From contig NC_079887.1 of the NCBI RefSeq assembly GCF_029227915.1, positions 24,179,650-24,239,649 of the forward strand: a stretch of 60,000 nt of DNA, read 5' to 3'. Under the pieces are notes generated by a model that was not told where the DNA came from, made no database searches, and saw nothing but the letters and a program-made list of their open reading frames with translations. This document shows, one piece after another, positions 10,312-22,400 of the stretch; position 1 is the stretch's first letter; every line of letters starts with the position of its first letter. The stretch is from Hydractinia symbiolongicarpus. Its lineage: Eukaryota; Cnidaria; Hydrozoa; Anthoathecata; Hydractiniidae. Position numbers and translations under genes: made by a program.

Positions 10312-13300
10312 ATGAATGGCAAGATAATATTAGTTCTTTATGCCTTATGTAAGTATTTGTAATTATTTTTTTTATTGGATTTTTTTATTTTTCATTCCAA
10401 TACCTCGTCAAAATTTTTCCTGACTGAAAGGTTTTGGGACGAAAAACAAATCCGTCAAGTTTCTCAATGTTATTGAAGTAGATTCGGTAAAAAGATGACT
10501 TGATGGCAAAAAAAATTAAAGTAGTAAATGACAGAATGAAAAAAAGAGATATTTCATACTGATATTGTTTTTTCGCAAAAAAATTTTTTTTACTCAAAAA
10601 TCAAACTTCTTTCAATTATTCTTTGGAAGTACGCTTTTCGATGCAGAAAATAGTTGGAATCTTAAATATTCAAAGTAGGAGCAATTCCCATGAAGTATAG
10701 CATTGGAAGCATAAAGAATATATTTTAGCAGTTATCTTAGCCGACAAAAGTCAGGATTATTGGTCTAAATCAATGAAGTAACTTCTGCATAGTGTTTATT
10801 GCATTTCGAACAGTTTGAACTTTTACACACTGAATAAGTCAAGTAATCTCGCCATGACTAAAAAAACGAGGACGGGAGTTATGATTTGAAATTTCCAGAA
10901 ACATGATTTTTAAAATTCCGTTTTTCTTTTACAATCATTAAAAAAAGTATTGGCACATAATTGCAATTTTTAAATTCGTTGTCAAAAGTAGTAGTTTCAA
11001 CTAATTTGGATAGGTCACTTGTCCATGTTAATTAGAATCTTAATTATTTGGTTATATCCGAACACATAAACGTGCTAACTGTTGCTGACGTCAGCACTCT
11101 GTTTCGCGATATTTCGATACTTCGTGGGACCTGATGTCGATTATTCCGTTATTCCAATATGTTAGAAAGCACAACTAACACATTCTATCCACGGGTTAGC
11201 ATACCTAGGTGTATATAAAAGTGATACATTCGCAACTTACCCCGGCGCGGTGTGTTCTTAAATTGCTTCTCTACGCCAACTTTGAAAAATGCTCAAATAT
11301 CTGCCGTTATGACCGATGGTAGGTTTTGGCCTATGGGAAGCACAATTGGTATTTTAGGAAGGAGGAAAGAGGGTCGAGGGACTAATATTTAGTGTCTCCT
11401 CGAAATCAAACTATGATTTTTCCAAAGGGAGATTGCTTTAAAATTCATTAAAACAATTGTTCAATTGATCGGTTTTTAATGAGTGAAAAAACGATACTGT
11501 CACTTTTATATGTTTTTTGAAAAATATCATCTTGAAGCAAAGATTGGCAGATCGAAGCATTCCATTTATACGTAAAGAAAAAACGAAGTTACGTCACTCA
11601 AGTGTTGTATAATATTGAAAAAGCTGAAAATATGATGTAAAATTTCGATGATGTTAAACACGAAACAATGAAATATCTTCCTATAAAGTTAAACAAGGAT
11701 AGATCTATTTTAAATTTTAGTTTTCTTATGTTGTTTTTCTATCTTTTTATTTATATATTTATTTGGTAAAATGTCATTTCAAGCCATATTTCATAGTGTT
11801 TCTCCTCACTTATAGGTGTCATTACCAACGCTCAATCAAATGTGAAGACTACAGTTGATCACAGCCCGTACTGTGAAGGACTGGCCAAAATTACCAACCT
11901 CTGTAATGAAGTGTTTATACACATGATGTGCCCACGAACTTGTCAAATGGAAGACAGGAGTAAGTCTGGTGCAATCTTCTTGCATGTGGGTAGAAACGGG
12001 ATTCTGGTTCACGGGACTCTAGGAGTGGGGCCGAGACACAGGTTAAGTTTTTTAAATAAAACATATTAACCACAATAATATCTCGGCATATGGGAAAGGC
12101 AAGACCAGGTATTGCATTTGAAGTATGCTTCTATAGCTATGGCTTTACGGGGGTATCACACATGTGCATTTATTTTTTCCCAGCTATACGAAATAGCTGG
12201 GGAAAAATAAATGCACAAAATTTTATAAATGTATTTCATTGTATTTATATGAAAAAATTGTAATGGTTAGAACAGGAGATCCAGCAACGCCAAAAAATCG
12301 AAAAAATACTCAATTTTAACATCCTCGTATCTAAGAAAGCTTAGTTAACTAGGCCAAATTTTTCTTTAAATTTCAACTCAAGACGATGCTTAAAAGACAA
12401 CGTAGAGACAACACTTCTTTCCTAGACGAGGCTTAAAAAGAAATGAGTACAGTAGAGAATGTAAAGTTTCTAACATGTACTGAACTCATTTTTAGTATCC
12501 TCAGAAAAAGCTTGGTTAACTAAAATAATGCACTAAAAGAATCGAATAGTAAGGGAAATGTCAAAAAGTATATGAATAAATCCAACTTGACTGTTAGATT
12601 TGGGTGTACTATATTATTCCAGTCTAAAACTAACTGCTGAAGCTTTACACTACTTTCGTTTTACAATGCCGTCTATCACTGTTTGTTCTTTAGAGAACTT
12701 TGAAAAGTGTCCGCCATTTTTACCATTATGTTAATTTCTTGTTGCTCTCGTGTCTATACAGCTATTTTTTTCAAGAATATTCAAAATATTGTAGAAAACA
12801 AAGTTGATTGTAAAAGTCCCTTACTTGCGTTATCTTTTTGCCATGTTTGCGTTTGCAGCATTCTTGTCTATTTTAAATTTAAAAATTCCCCCCCCTTCTC
12901 CTAGGTCCTTTTCCTTCTCCTTCTTCTTTGTCTTATTTATATCATATTTATTGTCTTAGTTAAAAAGCAATGCGGGCATCGAAAGTTTGGTGATACAGGT
13001 ACATTTGAATCAAAAAGAAAGAAAAGATTCGACCAGCAGGAAGAAGACTTGAATCCGCTTCACCAACGTGTTCGACGCATTGTTGGTGGCAAAGAAAGTG
13101 TTAAAGGCGCTTGGCCATGGCATGTCGGTTTGTATTATAATGGTGAATTGCATTGTGGTGGAGCAATCATTTCTCCAGACTGGGTAGTAACAGCTGCTCA
13201 CTGCTTCGGTAAGTGAGGACTTATGGTAGAAGCTCCAAGAAATCCCATGCTCAAATTAACACGCCGTAAAAAATAATGAACGCCCTCCGCCCTAATAAAC

Positions 13301-16300
13301 ACCTTCTAAATTAACTTAACTAATGTAATTGAGAAAGTGAGGCGGGCAGGAATTTTAGTTTACTACCTATAAAAAGGACGTTGTTAATACACCACTACGG
13401 TTAGCTAAGATCTTACCACCTGCTTTTATAAACGGGTTGACAAATTGCTGTACGTACAAAAATGATCAAGTTTGTGCGCATAAAAAATGTACGCTCAAGT
13501 ACCAAATATTTATTGCGCGAGGATAGTTTTTTCACTTTTATTTTGTTTTTTGAGCGATATTTTTTAATACTTAAAAACACAGTTCATTGCCAAAAATCTT
13601 ACACATGTCTCGCACCTTACACAAGAATGTGGAATAAAAGTAATTAAAAGACGTACACAGGGTTCTTTATGTGTGTACGTTGGCATCGACAAACATATAA
13701 CAAAGGTCTGTGTACCCAGTTGCCGGGTACACATCGTGTCCAGTGGATACTGAAAGGACAACACCCACTGGCGCGTAGAAACATGTGATCTACGTGTAGG
13801 GTAAGGACACAAACACAGCTAAAAATAAAAAATATTTAACCTAAAGCTGGCTTAAGAGAAAATTACAAATGTTATTAAACATACAAGGTACATTCTCTTT
13901 TGCAGGGGATCATGTCCTTTGTTTTGTTTTGTTTTGTTTTGTTTTGTTTTGTTTTTGTTTTGTTTTGTTTTGTTTTGTTTTGTTTTGTTTTGTTTTGTTT
14001 TGTTTTGCTTTGTTTTGTTTTGTTTTATTTTATTTTGTTTTGTTTTGTTTTGTTTTGTTTTGTTTTGTATTATTTTGTTTTGTTTTGTTTTGTTTTTGTT
14101 TTGTTTTGTTTTGTTTTGTTTTGTTTTGTTTTGTTTTGTTTTGTTTTGTTTTATTTTGTTTTGTTTTGTTTTTTGGTTTTACTTTGAGGATTTTTCATTG
14201 TGCTCTTTTGACATTTTGTTGTTTTTGTTATCTATACTTGATATAGATAAGGACTCGTCTTCGTATAATGAAAAAGACTGGTTTGTCATGGTTGGTGAAC
14301 ATAATCAATTTTTGAAAGAAGGGACAGAAAAACGACATAACGTCAAGAAAATTATTGTTCACGAAAGAAACTACAAATACTGGAAAGTTGGATATAAAAA
14401 TGTGCCAGATGACTACGACGTGGGTAAGCAAGACAAATTTGCCTTTGTTATTTAATTGGGTTTTTTTAGCTATCAGGAAATATGGCATTTGCGTTTCGCC
14501 CAAATTGCAGTTTATTATTACTATTATTTACCCAGGATAGCCTCTTCAGTTCCTATTGGTACTGCTATCAACGAGGGTCCTGCGAAGGGGGTCCTAGCGC
14601 ATTTAAAGCTCCCATTTGAGCTACGAAAGTCGTGGAAGCACAGCAATCGCTCAACTAGACAACCGCCTAAGATATCAATCCTATTCTCATGCTGAACGCT
14701 AAGCAGAAAGGATAGATTCACACTTTTTTAGTCTCTGGCATGACTCGGCCAGGGTTTGAACCCAAGACCTCCCGCACTGAAAGCGAACGCTCTACGACAA
14801 GGCTATCAGTCGGTTCTTTAGTGTAAAGAGACTTGAATAACACGCCTTTTCTGTTTGCATTGATGCTTTGATTAAAATTTATTTGAGGTGCTGTTTGTAT
14901 GAACAATATTTCCCTAGAAACCCGGGAAATGTTTCAGCATGATTATACATCTAATGTCGTTACAAAATGCTTAAAAGTTTAGTTTACGACGACAGCTATC
15001 ATATGGTTCGAGTTTTTCTCGCATTTTGATTCGCGAATACATGCTATCTTTTTATTTCCCAATTGATACTTGTTTGTTTCCTCCTTAATTAAATCTATGT
15101 TAAACTTAAACTGGCGTAAAGTTTTTTTGATCGTAACATGGAGCCACTGAATCTTAAATCAGAATAAAACTTCTATCCGTAGCCTTGGAAGGCATCTTCA
15201 ATAAATTAATTGATTATAAACCATTTATGAGTGTATCAAAGTCAATAAACTCAATCGTAAGACTCAACCCATCTGCGATGAAATTTATATGGCATTTGTA
15301 TCAAGACTAGCTGAAATACCACTGCCCATCCCATAACCTATGTTTTTTTCACTTCCTTAGCGCTATTGAAACTTTCCACGCCAATAAATTATACTGAGTA
15401 CGTCTCACCGGTTTGCTTGACGGGTTTGAATACAGTCTTCAATTCTCACACTGAATGCAAGATCATGGGATGGGGTGCAAAAACTTCAAATGGAGCCACA
15501 GAAAATAAACTACAAGAAGCCACCGTGAAAATCATACCACGAGACATTTGTAACTTGCCTGTTTCGTATAATGGTAAAGTGCACGAGAGAGCCATCTGTG
15601 CTGGTTTCAAATCAGGAAAAGCTGATGCATGTAGATATGATTCGGGAGGTATGCTAAATTTTAGTCAAATTCTTTTATGTAGCGGGAACCTACTGAGCCA
15701 ATCAAACCGTTTTCTTCCTAAGGCTTCTCCAACCTACAAGGTGCTCTGCGGACATTGTACACTATAGTATAGCTTTAATCATACGCTTTTATACCCAATA
15801 TTTTATAACCAAGAACAATAAAAGAAAAAGAAAACTTTAAACACAACAGTAATTAATTAAAATTAAATTTAATTTTGATTTGCGCAATAGTCTAACTTAG
15901 CAAGCAAACACATGAATTTGGCTTTCATAAGTCGATAGAAAACAAGCTAAAAGTAAGCAAATTTGATCCAAAAAACCCATAATCTTGTTGCATATGACGT
16001 TAAAAAAATAGGAAACCTGCAATGATTTTTCGATCTCCTTCACCAACATTTGCACGATATTCTAAGTGGCTTTCATTTTAGTTAATTTTATTTCTTCTCT
16101 GTCGGATTAAGGTCGGTAGAATAGAGGTAGTTTAAGCACCAGTATTTTGGTTTCTGAACCTCAAATCTATCGAAATTAATTTCTCTGTTCTAGGTTCTAT
16201 GTCTTGTAAAAATGGAAATTACTGGATTGCAGTTGGTTTGGTATCAAGTGGTTTCCAATGTGGTACACCTAATTATTACGGCGTCTACACGAATCTACCG

Positions 16301-16462
16301 CTCATGAAAAGCTGGATAATTGAGACTCTTTTAAGTTATGACGACGACACTAACTCGATTATAACAATCTTTGAACGCATTTCATCTATAAACGCGAAAC
16401 GAGAGATGAACAGAACTGGTGAGGTCAAAACTGGTGAACATCAACGACCATATTATTATTAA
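10312..16462 (+). CDS. Secreted trypsin-like serine protease with N-terminal ShKT-type module
   Basis: Six exons, 10312-10348, 11816-11959, 12960-13208, 14247-14423, 15361-15648 and 16194-16462, join in frame to 387 residues; every intron is phase 1. Exon 1 gives a signal peptide ([12 protein letters not shown]). Exon 2 holds a ShKT-type module, residues about 27-57, with four of the usual six cysteines. Exon 3 has a basic linker with RKKR (80-83), RVRR (97-100), the IVGG start of the protease domain (101) and TAAHC with catalytic His141. Exon 4 ends at catalytic Asp201 (DYDV). Exon 5 has GWG, trypsin-type Asp291 of the S1 pocket and Ser297 in RYDSGG. Exon 6 completes the domain with a roughly 40-residue hydrophilic tail. 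Cysteines for the standard disulfides, including the linker Cys65 to Cys221, are present. Odd points are Tyr295 where chymotrypsin Gly193 lies and Ser317 where Trp215 lies. Start choice rests on the signal peptide and matching phase. It is likely an extracellular protease with altered or weak activity. Confidence 0.85.
12163..12217. repeat. 25-bp inverted repeat with 5-base loop in protease intron 2
   Basis: Arms 12163-12187 and 12193-12217 pair over 25 bases with a single T.G wobble, around the loop ACGAA. This is either a recent miniature inverted-repeat remnant or a hairpin RNA precursor transcribed with the intron. Confidence 0.7.
13651..13811. repeat. Cluster of short inverted repeats in protease intron 3
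   Basis: Within 160 bases there are four perfect stems: ACGTACACA/TGTGTACGT (13651-13680), TGTGTACCC/GGGTACACA (13709-13733), CCAGTGG/CCACTGG (13740-13771) and CGTAGA/TCTACG (13774-13794). An outer GTGTCC (13736)/GGACAC (about 13805) competes with the third. Function is unknown; it could be a degraded structured element. Confidence 0.5.
13918..14174. repeat. (TTTTG)n pentanucleotide microsatellite
   Basis: About 250 bases of TTTTG repeats with a few interruptions (TTTTTG, TTTTA, TGTATTA). It lies in protease intron 3 and ends about 70 bases before the acceptor of exon 4. It creates long Phe-Val-Leu-Cys frames in all three forward phases that are not genes. Confidence 0.95.
14521..14830 (-). 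mobile_element. tRNA-derived SINE in protease intron 4
   Basis: Read on the minus strand, box A (TAGCCTTGTCG, 14795-14805) and box B (GGGTTCAAACCC, 14752-14763) head a roughly 300-bp element. It ends in GGCTATCCTGGGTAAATA and a TAATAG-type simple tail. The same 3' end occurs at the element at 26661-26935, so the two belong to one family or share a 3' tail. Confidence 0.7.
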
Positions 16463-16801
16463 GTAATCGCTTTGCACTTTATCTGTAATTTCATTGGTTC
16501 GTTTAAAATTGAAAATGTTGAACTTTGCACTAGTATAACTTTGTAGTTTTCCCCCTGTTTACGTAGTAAAGTCCTTCTTATATCAAACCCAATCGGCCCA
16601 AACTTTTTTCGCCCTGAGTGATGTGGTTTTAAAATTTTGGTAAAGTTTAGGGCCGACAAAAAGATAAGGCGGAACAAATTATTGCACTGCGAACTGTTCA
16701 GACTGGCAAAGAATTAAAGATTTTTGCATCAAGTGGTCGATTTTATTAGGACGCTGCAAAATATTGTGCATTTGTTATGAACTTGTTACGTCCTTTTGAT
16801 C

Positions 16802-16807
16802 AATAAA
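16802..16807 (+). promoter_or_regulatory. Candidate polyadenylation signal of the protease gene
   Basis: AATAAA about 340 bases past the stop codon, the first hexamer seen downstream. Confidence 0.35.
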
Positions 16808-16820
16808 AAACAGATTCCAT

Positions 16821-17045
16821 TTTAAAGGGGTTACAAAACGGCCGCTGGATTTCGACTTTAGTGATTTACACGATCTAATGGCGATGGAAAAGTTTATGAT
16901 CACTGATGGCAAAAACAACAATTTAAATCATCTTAAATATCATATTGCGCATTCAAATATAGCTGAGAATGATAAAAATGTTCCATACATATATTGGATA
17001 TTCATGATTTATGCCATATTGGTACTCACCTTGCTTTTAACTTAA
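16821..17045 (+). pseudogene. Coding-like segment of unknown family, copy B
   Basis: An open frame of 74 codons ends at TAA 17043-17045. Residues corresponding to FKGVTK, LMAMEKFMIT, LNHLKYHI and SNIAENDKN align with the minus-strand frame at 8402-8590 without breaking frame, apart from small in-frame length differences. The C-terminal part (YIYWIFMIYAILVLTLLLT) is hydrophobic and could be a membrane segment absent from copy A. No ATG opens the conserved block, so it may be an exon or a transposon-derived fragment. The frame continues upstream without an obvious start. Confidence 0.45.
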
Positions 17046-19355
17046 ACTTCCTAATAAAATAAACTTTAAACCTTTTGAACTAGAGAACTAGCTACATCAT
17101 TATTAACAAATACAGCACCCCGCGTTGCCTCTGTTCCCTCGTCAAAACAAACGTTTGATTTACTGATACTCAATATTTTTTACAAAACGTAGCTTATGTT
17201 ATCGCCAAAAAAAATCTGAAGGGAAATAAAAATAAAAAAGTATAAAAAAAATAATTATTTATAAACAGGTTGTCTAGACGTCTATGTAGTTCTAAAGTTT
17301 GTATAACTTTTTGCACCTTGACATTTTGAGTGATCCGTTTATTACGCGCACCAGCTAGCTATCGGACTATGAGGTTTCTACAGGAACAAAATGTGAGAAT
17401 GATTTAAGTTATTCGTCGGACCTAAGTGACAAATATTTCGAGGAAGTGACCAAAATAAGACCCTACAAAATTTGGGACAATAAGGCGCTTAAAAAAGAGA
17501 TAAAATTGCAGAGAAAGCTAATTCTTTTAACCTACCATTGAAGAAAGTGGGTGTATTATTTGTTGATAAAGTCTTATATCAACGACCAATCTTATATGTA
17601 AAAAGGTCAACATAAAATAAAGTTTTTAGTCGATAAAAAAAGTTAGTCAGCTGCACCAGATTTCGTCACTTGTTACTGACTAAATTTTAACTCTGAGGAA
17701 AAAATACAGATACAGTATTCTTTCCTCCAAGGTTTTACAAACACAGTCTCTCGTTGCCGACTAAAGTATAAATTATATATGCAAAGAAAATTATTGCAAA
17801 TCTCCCCTTTTTATATAATTTAGTATTTTTTATATATTATTTTGAATAAAAAACGTTATACTAATAATATCCAACATGTGTATCGTCACTTTTATGGAAT
17901 TCTTGTTCTTAATTTGCTTAAGGCAAAGTTTGACAAAAAAGTCAGTAAAGGTCAATTGTTGATAAAATAAGTCCGTATAACGTGTTTGTTCGGCATAACA
18001 TATAAGTCACTGAGCCAAAATTTGTCACCAACTTTTTACCGATAAGGTGTAGCTAAAGAGGAGATGTGAGTGACAACATAAATATTGAAAGAAAGAAACT
18101 TTTGCGCACAGTGCTAAGATGACTTTAAATACTATACTGGTACTATTTTGTTGCGTAATTGGACATCTAGATTATATTTCCATCTTATATCGTTTATAAA
18201 ATTTTACAACTTATAAAAGGGTTACTTGCTAATATGAGAACTTCTGTATAAATAAAATTAATACAAAAGTAAATTACAAATATATAAATTGGTAGTGGTT
18301 AACTCATAATTGCGCATAATGTTTGGAACAATTTCTCTTTCCTGTTTTCTCAGCGTATATTACACTTTTTCTTACAAAAAGGTCTGAAAGATTGACGAAA
18401 AAAATGATTGCTGGTAATTATTTTAGTGGCTTCTTCAGATATCAGTCTTAAATATTTTTGATGGTGTATACCATCCTCAAAGAAAAATGCTTTATTTAAA
18501 GTTTCACAAAATGTCAACACGTTAAATTCTCAAAGTGAGTTCCAAAATTTTAAAAAAAATTTCCCTAGTTGCCTTGGTAACCTTCTAGCACATACAGTCC
18601 TTTTTAACACTTTACCCTACGGAATGCAATTGTCAAAGCCAAAACTAGGCAATAATAGATAAGCGTTTAACGGAGAGAAAAAAATTTCTCCGATAAGATG
18701 CAGGAAAGAAATTTCTAACTTGCGCTACAATCTTGAAAGTATATAAAAAAATATTTTACTGTAGCTGTTATTAATGCTAGGGAAAAGGTGATATTTTCAC
18801 GTGAAAACTTCTCAATAAAGGAGTAATGACTGCAACTTCTAAATATGTTGCATAAGTTCAGGGCAGCTGTTTGTTCATGTGATACAAAAAGCAGCGTCAC
18901 TGCGGGATGCGATCCAAGCGCTTATACTAACCTCTCTAGTTTGTATATTATAATTAGAGAAAATGCAATATGGTGCATCTGTATATAAATATTCTAATAC
19001 TGTGATTTAAAATGCTAACATTTATCGTACTGTCTTCATATGTGATCAAACAAATTCTCAACATAATTGGCTGTAAAATGTTTTTTTTTTATGGTTATCT
19101 TCTCATGTTTCAATTTGTTACAATTCTAAGAATATTGATAGGCTGTATAGTCAAAACTAATACATGAATCTTCAGGCTCTGATTTAGAGATTCACCAACA
19201 ATCGAATTGTGAGTTTTTACTGACAGCATATTGATGGAGTTGCCATTTTTCTCTTCGAGTAACTTAAACTGCATAAATTGTTCTCGAAATTATTTCGAAT
19301 AAATACGGTATCTTCACGTTCTAACAAAGTGCTACAAGAAAAAAATGCGCACGAA
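17046..19355. other. Spacer between the protease and Rab genes; no gene seen
   Basis: AT-rich sequence with no convincing exon on either strand and no tRNA-like or satellite structure. Confidence 0.5.
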
Positions 19356-19361
19356 TTTATT
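19356..19361 (-). promoter_or_regulatory. Polyadenylation signal of the Rab gene
   Basis: AATAAA on the minus strand about 80 bases after the stop codon at 19443. Confidence 0.5.
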
Positions 19362-19442
19362 GCTAATAGTAAGTACAAATAAGAAATAACATAGGATACA
19401 TAACAAAAGTAATGGTGAATTCATTCTTTTAAGGGTTCAATT

Positions 19443-22400
19443 CTACCATCTTTTCCTTCGCTTGCTTGTGCGCCAGAAATTATTTCCCTGACAAACTAGT
19501 TCATGATCATTCGAAGACTTCAATTGGGCGCAATTAGAGTCATCAATCTTACGGTTTAAACGTGATATTCTATCAGTTGTGTGACGTATACAACTTATTC
19601 CATTAAAGACACAGCAACACTTACCTAGCTATCATATCGCAGAGAGTGTTTACATTCTCGCCTGTTTTTGCGCTAGTTTCTACATACATAGCATCATGAG
19701 CCTGTAAATACAGAAAACATAATTAAGCAGGATACATAACGACAAAAGAATGCAGTTTTAAGTTCATGTTTGTTCGTCCTGCAGATTTTCGTCAATATAT
19801 CAGAATAATGGAATATATCAGAATTAGCAAATACTGTAATTATATTTTGAGGAAAAAACAAGAAAATTTAAACTATTTAATTCTATGATACCATTTTTAA
19901 GATATGTTGAGTTTCAAAACATTCAAACGTTCTTGTTGGAATTAACACAGTTTGGAATTGCCAGTATTAAAAACTCCAACTGTTAAGTTTTACCTTCGCA
20001 AGTAGCTCCCCTTTTTCTTTCTGCACTCTTCGTTTATGATGCAAATCTGACTTGTTTGCAACCAAAACCAGGAAGACATGCTCAGTCGTGTAGTCCTGAA
20101 AAAGTTTAACCGTAAATGTATGCAATGAACCATTTAAAATGACGCTGCTGTATGTAGCACAGTTGCGTAATCACTTACGTGAATTGTGCGTATCCAGGTT
20201 TTAGCGTTAAAAAATGAGGTGTCTTCCTCAATGTCGTACATCAATATAACGACGTCAGATTTACGAAAATATGACGGGGGTATACTGTTAAATCTAAAAA
20301 AGCAATGTGAAATAGTTGCATTATCCAATTTGACAAGTACAGTGTTTAGAAAAACTAAGCTACCAGTATTCAAGGGTAACCCTGCGTTGAATGCTAGGTT
20401 AAGTGTAAACTGAGCCGTAGATCTAGCTGGACCACTTAGTACAGGTATACTTTACACTAGACATCTACTAAATTATGCCTCAAAAAATAACTTTCCTGAT
20501 TTAAATAAAAAAGCGCTTCTGATTGTTACTTTACTTTATATTGGCGAATAATAATACATAAAAAAATTGCATGTTTGGTTTGTCGTCCCTGTACTAGTTT
20601 CATGCGCTGTTAACACGACTTAGACGGACCACGGGTATTATTAATAGAGATTTTTGCATAGAATTCAATTACATATATAGAACATACGTTACATTACATA
20701 TAAGAACTAACGTACAGTATTCTTCCAAAAACTCACAAGAAAATAGTTGCCAATTATCTATCAGTCCAGTTATAGAATCGTTTAATGCTCGAATTGTGGC
20801 TTAAAAAAACTGATCTGTTTGACTATTTTTAACTGTTAGCGAGGATTTGCAAATGCTTTGTGTATTGGAGGAAGGACGTTTATAGATATTTGAAAACAAT
20901 TTTAAACTTTTGGAAAGAAAGAATCAACTTTTACAGATCTTGTCTACATTTTCTGTTGTAGGGGAGGGACGGGGGTGATTGTGGCCTAAAGACCTCTAAA
21001 ATAATATTATTGAGGTTCTACCTATTAATGAAATTTGGAGAAAATATTAGTGGATGTTCAAGGCGAATTCTAACTCATTTAGAGTATTTGATTCTTCGAC
21101 TTCTCAGGAATTCTAAATCAGGATTATGCTACGTAATCCGACATTACTTACCTTTCCTGACCGACTGTATCCCAAAGTTTTAAACGGACTTTTTGGTCTT
21201 TATGTTCGACCACTTTAGTTAAATAATCTGCCTCATAAGTCATTTCCCTGTTCGCACGAAATTTATTGTGACAAATACGACGAATTAAACTTGTCTTGCC
21301 TACATTAACATCACCAGTGAAAATGACTTTAAATTCTGTTTGGTTTGATGAGGCAAGTCGTATTGGAGTCTAAATAAAAAAATGTCAAACTTTTAAAAAA
21401 GCAACAAAAAAAAAGGATACGTTGATTCTCCAACATTTACATGATAACAACCCTGAAATGATTTTCTGTAATCAGTACATTGTCATCTGCTTTGTTTTGA
21501 GAAGTCGATGTCAGGCTGAAATATTCATATTCCAAAGTTTGCGTCGTCCCTAATATTTCACACTATCTCAAAATTTAGTCCTTTAGTCCGAGTAAGTTTG
21601 AACCTGCAGGGCATGTCAACTTTGTTCTTCACAGAATAGAAAGAAATTGCTTGCATGTTGTTTAACACTTTTCTGTAAGTTTCTTTTGCCGGACCAAGTA
21701 AGGTTTTATTGTTCACCAATGATTAAAAAATATTATACCTGGACAGAATTTTTATACATTTGTTTCCTCGGTGATGAAGTGAGAATATTTTTGCTCTGAT
21801 CGAATGAACGTTGTTTCAAAGGTGTCAAGCCATTTGGAGTTTGAATAAGCGGAGTAGCAGGACTAGCGGATATTTGAATGTCACTGAAAATTGACGATGC
21901 GGTACTCTTATTTGCCATATTCTCAGGAGAAGCAGCACGATAGTGAAACATGTCCGTGTTGGAGTTAACATCAAAATTATCATCTAGTGGGTCAATTGGA
22001 GAAACAGGGCGTTCATAATGGATACTGGAATTAGTCCAGTTTTGTTGTTGGTCTAACAGTGATTTGTTTTGAATGCGTAGATCTTCTATTTCAGAGGAGA
22101 GATTGCTAATGTTGACATCTAGAAATTCTTTTTCTTCGACTAAATCTTGATATCGACGCAAGCATCTAAACATTAGAATATGTTCGACCTTAAACGTGGA
22201 TCTGCAGTCAAAATTCGCAAAAACGCTAACCCATCCGTAGACCGCCATGAACGCCCGAACACTTGGTTGTTTTGAGAAGTGAGCACGTTCTGCGATGGAT
22301 TGACCTACCCAAAAATCAAATATTTAGGTGTTTTCCTTGACCAAAAATTGCAACCCAAATAGTGGAAAACGAATTATTTTTGGACCAAAAAAAGTTTTTT

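Noticed and set aside
11960-12069. Read-through extension of the ShKT exon
   Set aside because: A GTAAGT donor at 11960 joins in phase to the protease exon at 12960; the extension has no family features.
13010-13201. Minus-strand 63-codon frame
   Set aside because: Shadow of protease exon 3 on the opposite strand.
13869-14455. Long Phe/Leu/Cys/Val frames across three phases
   Set aside because: Products of the (TTTTG)n microsatellite; only the part after 14247 is a real exon.
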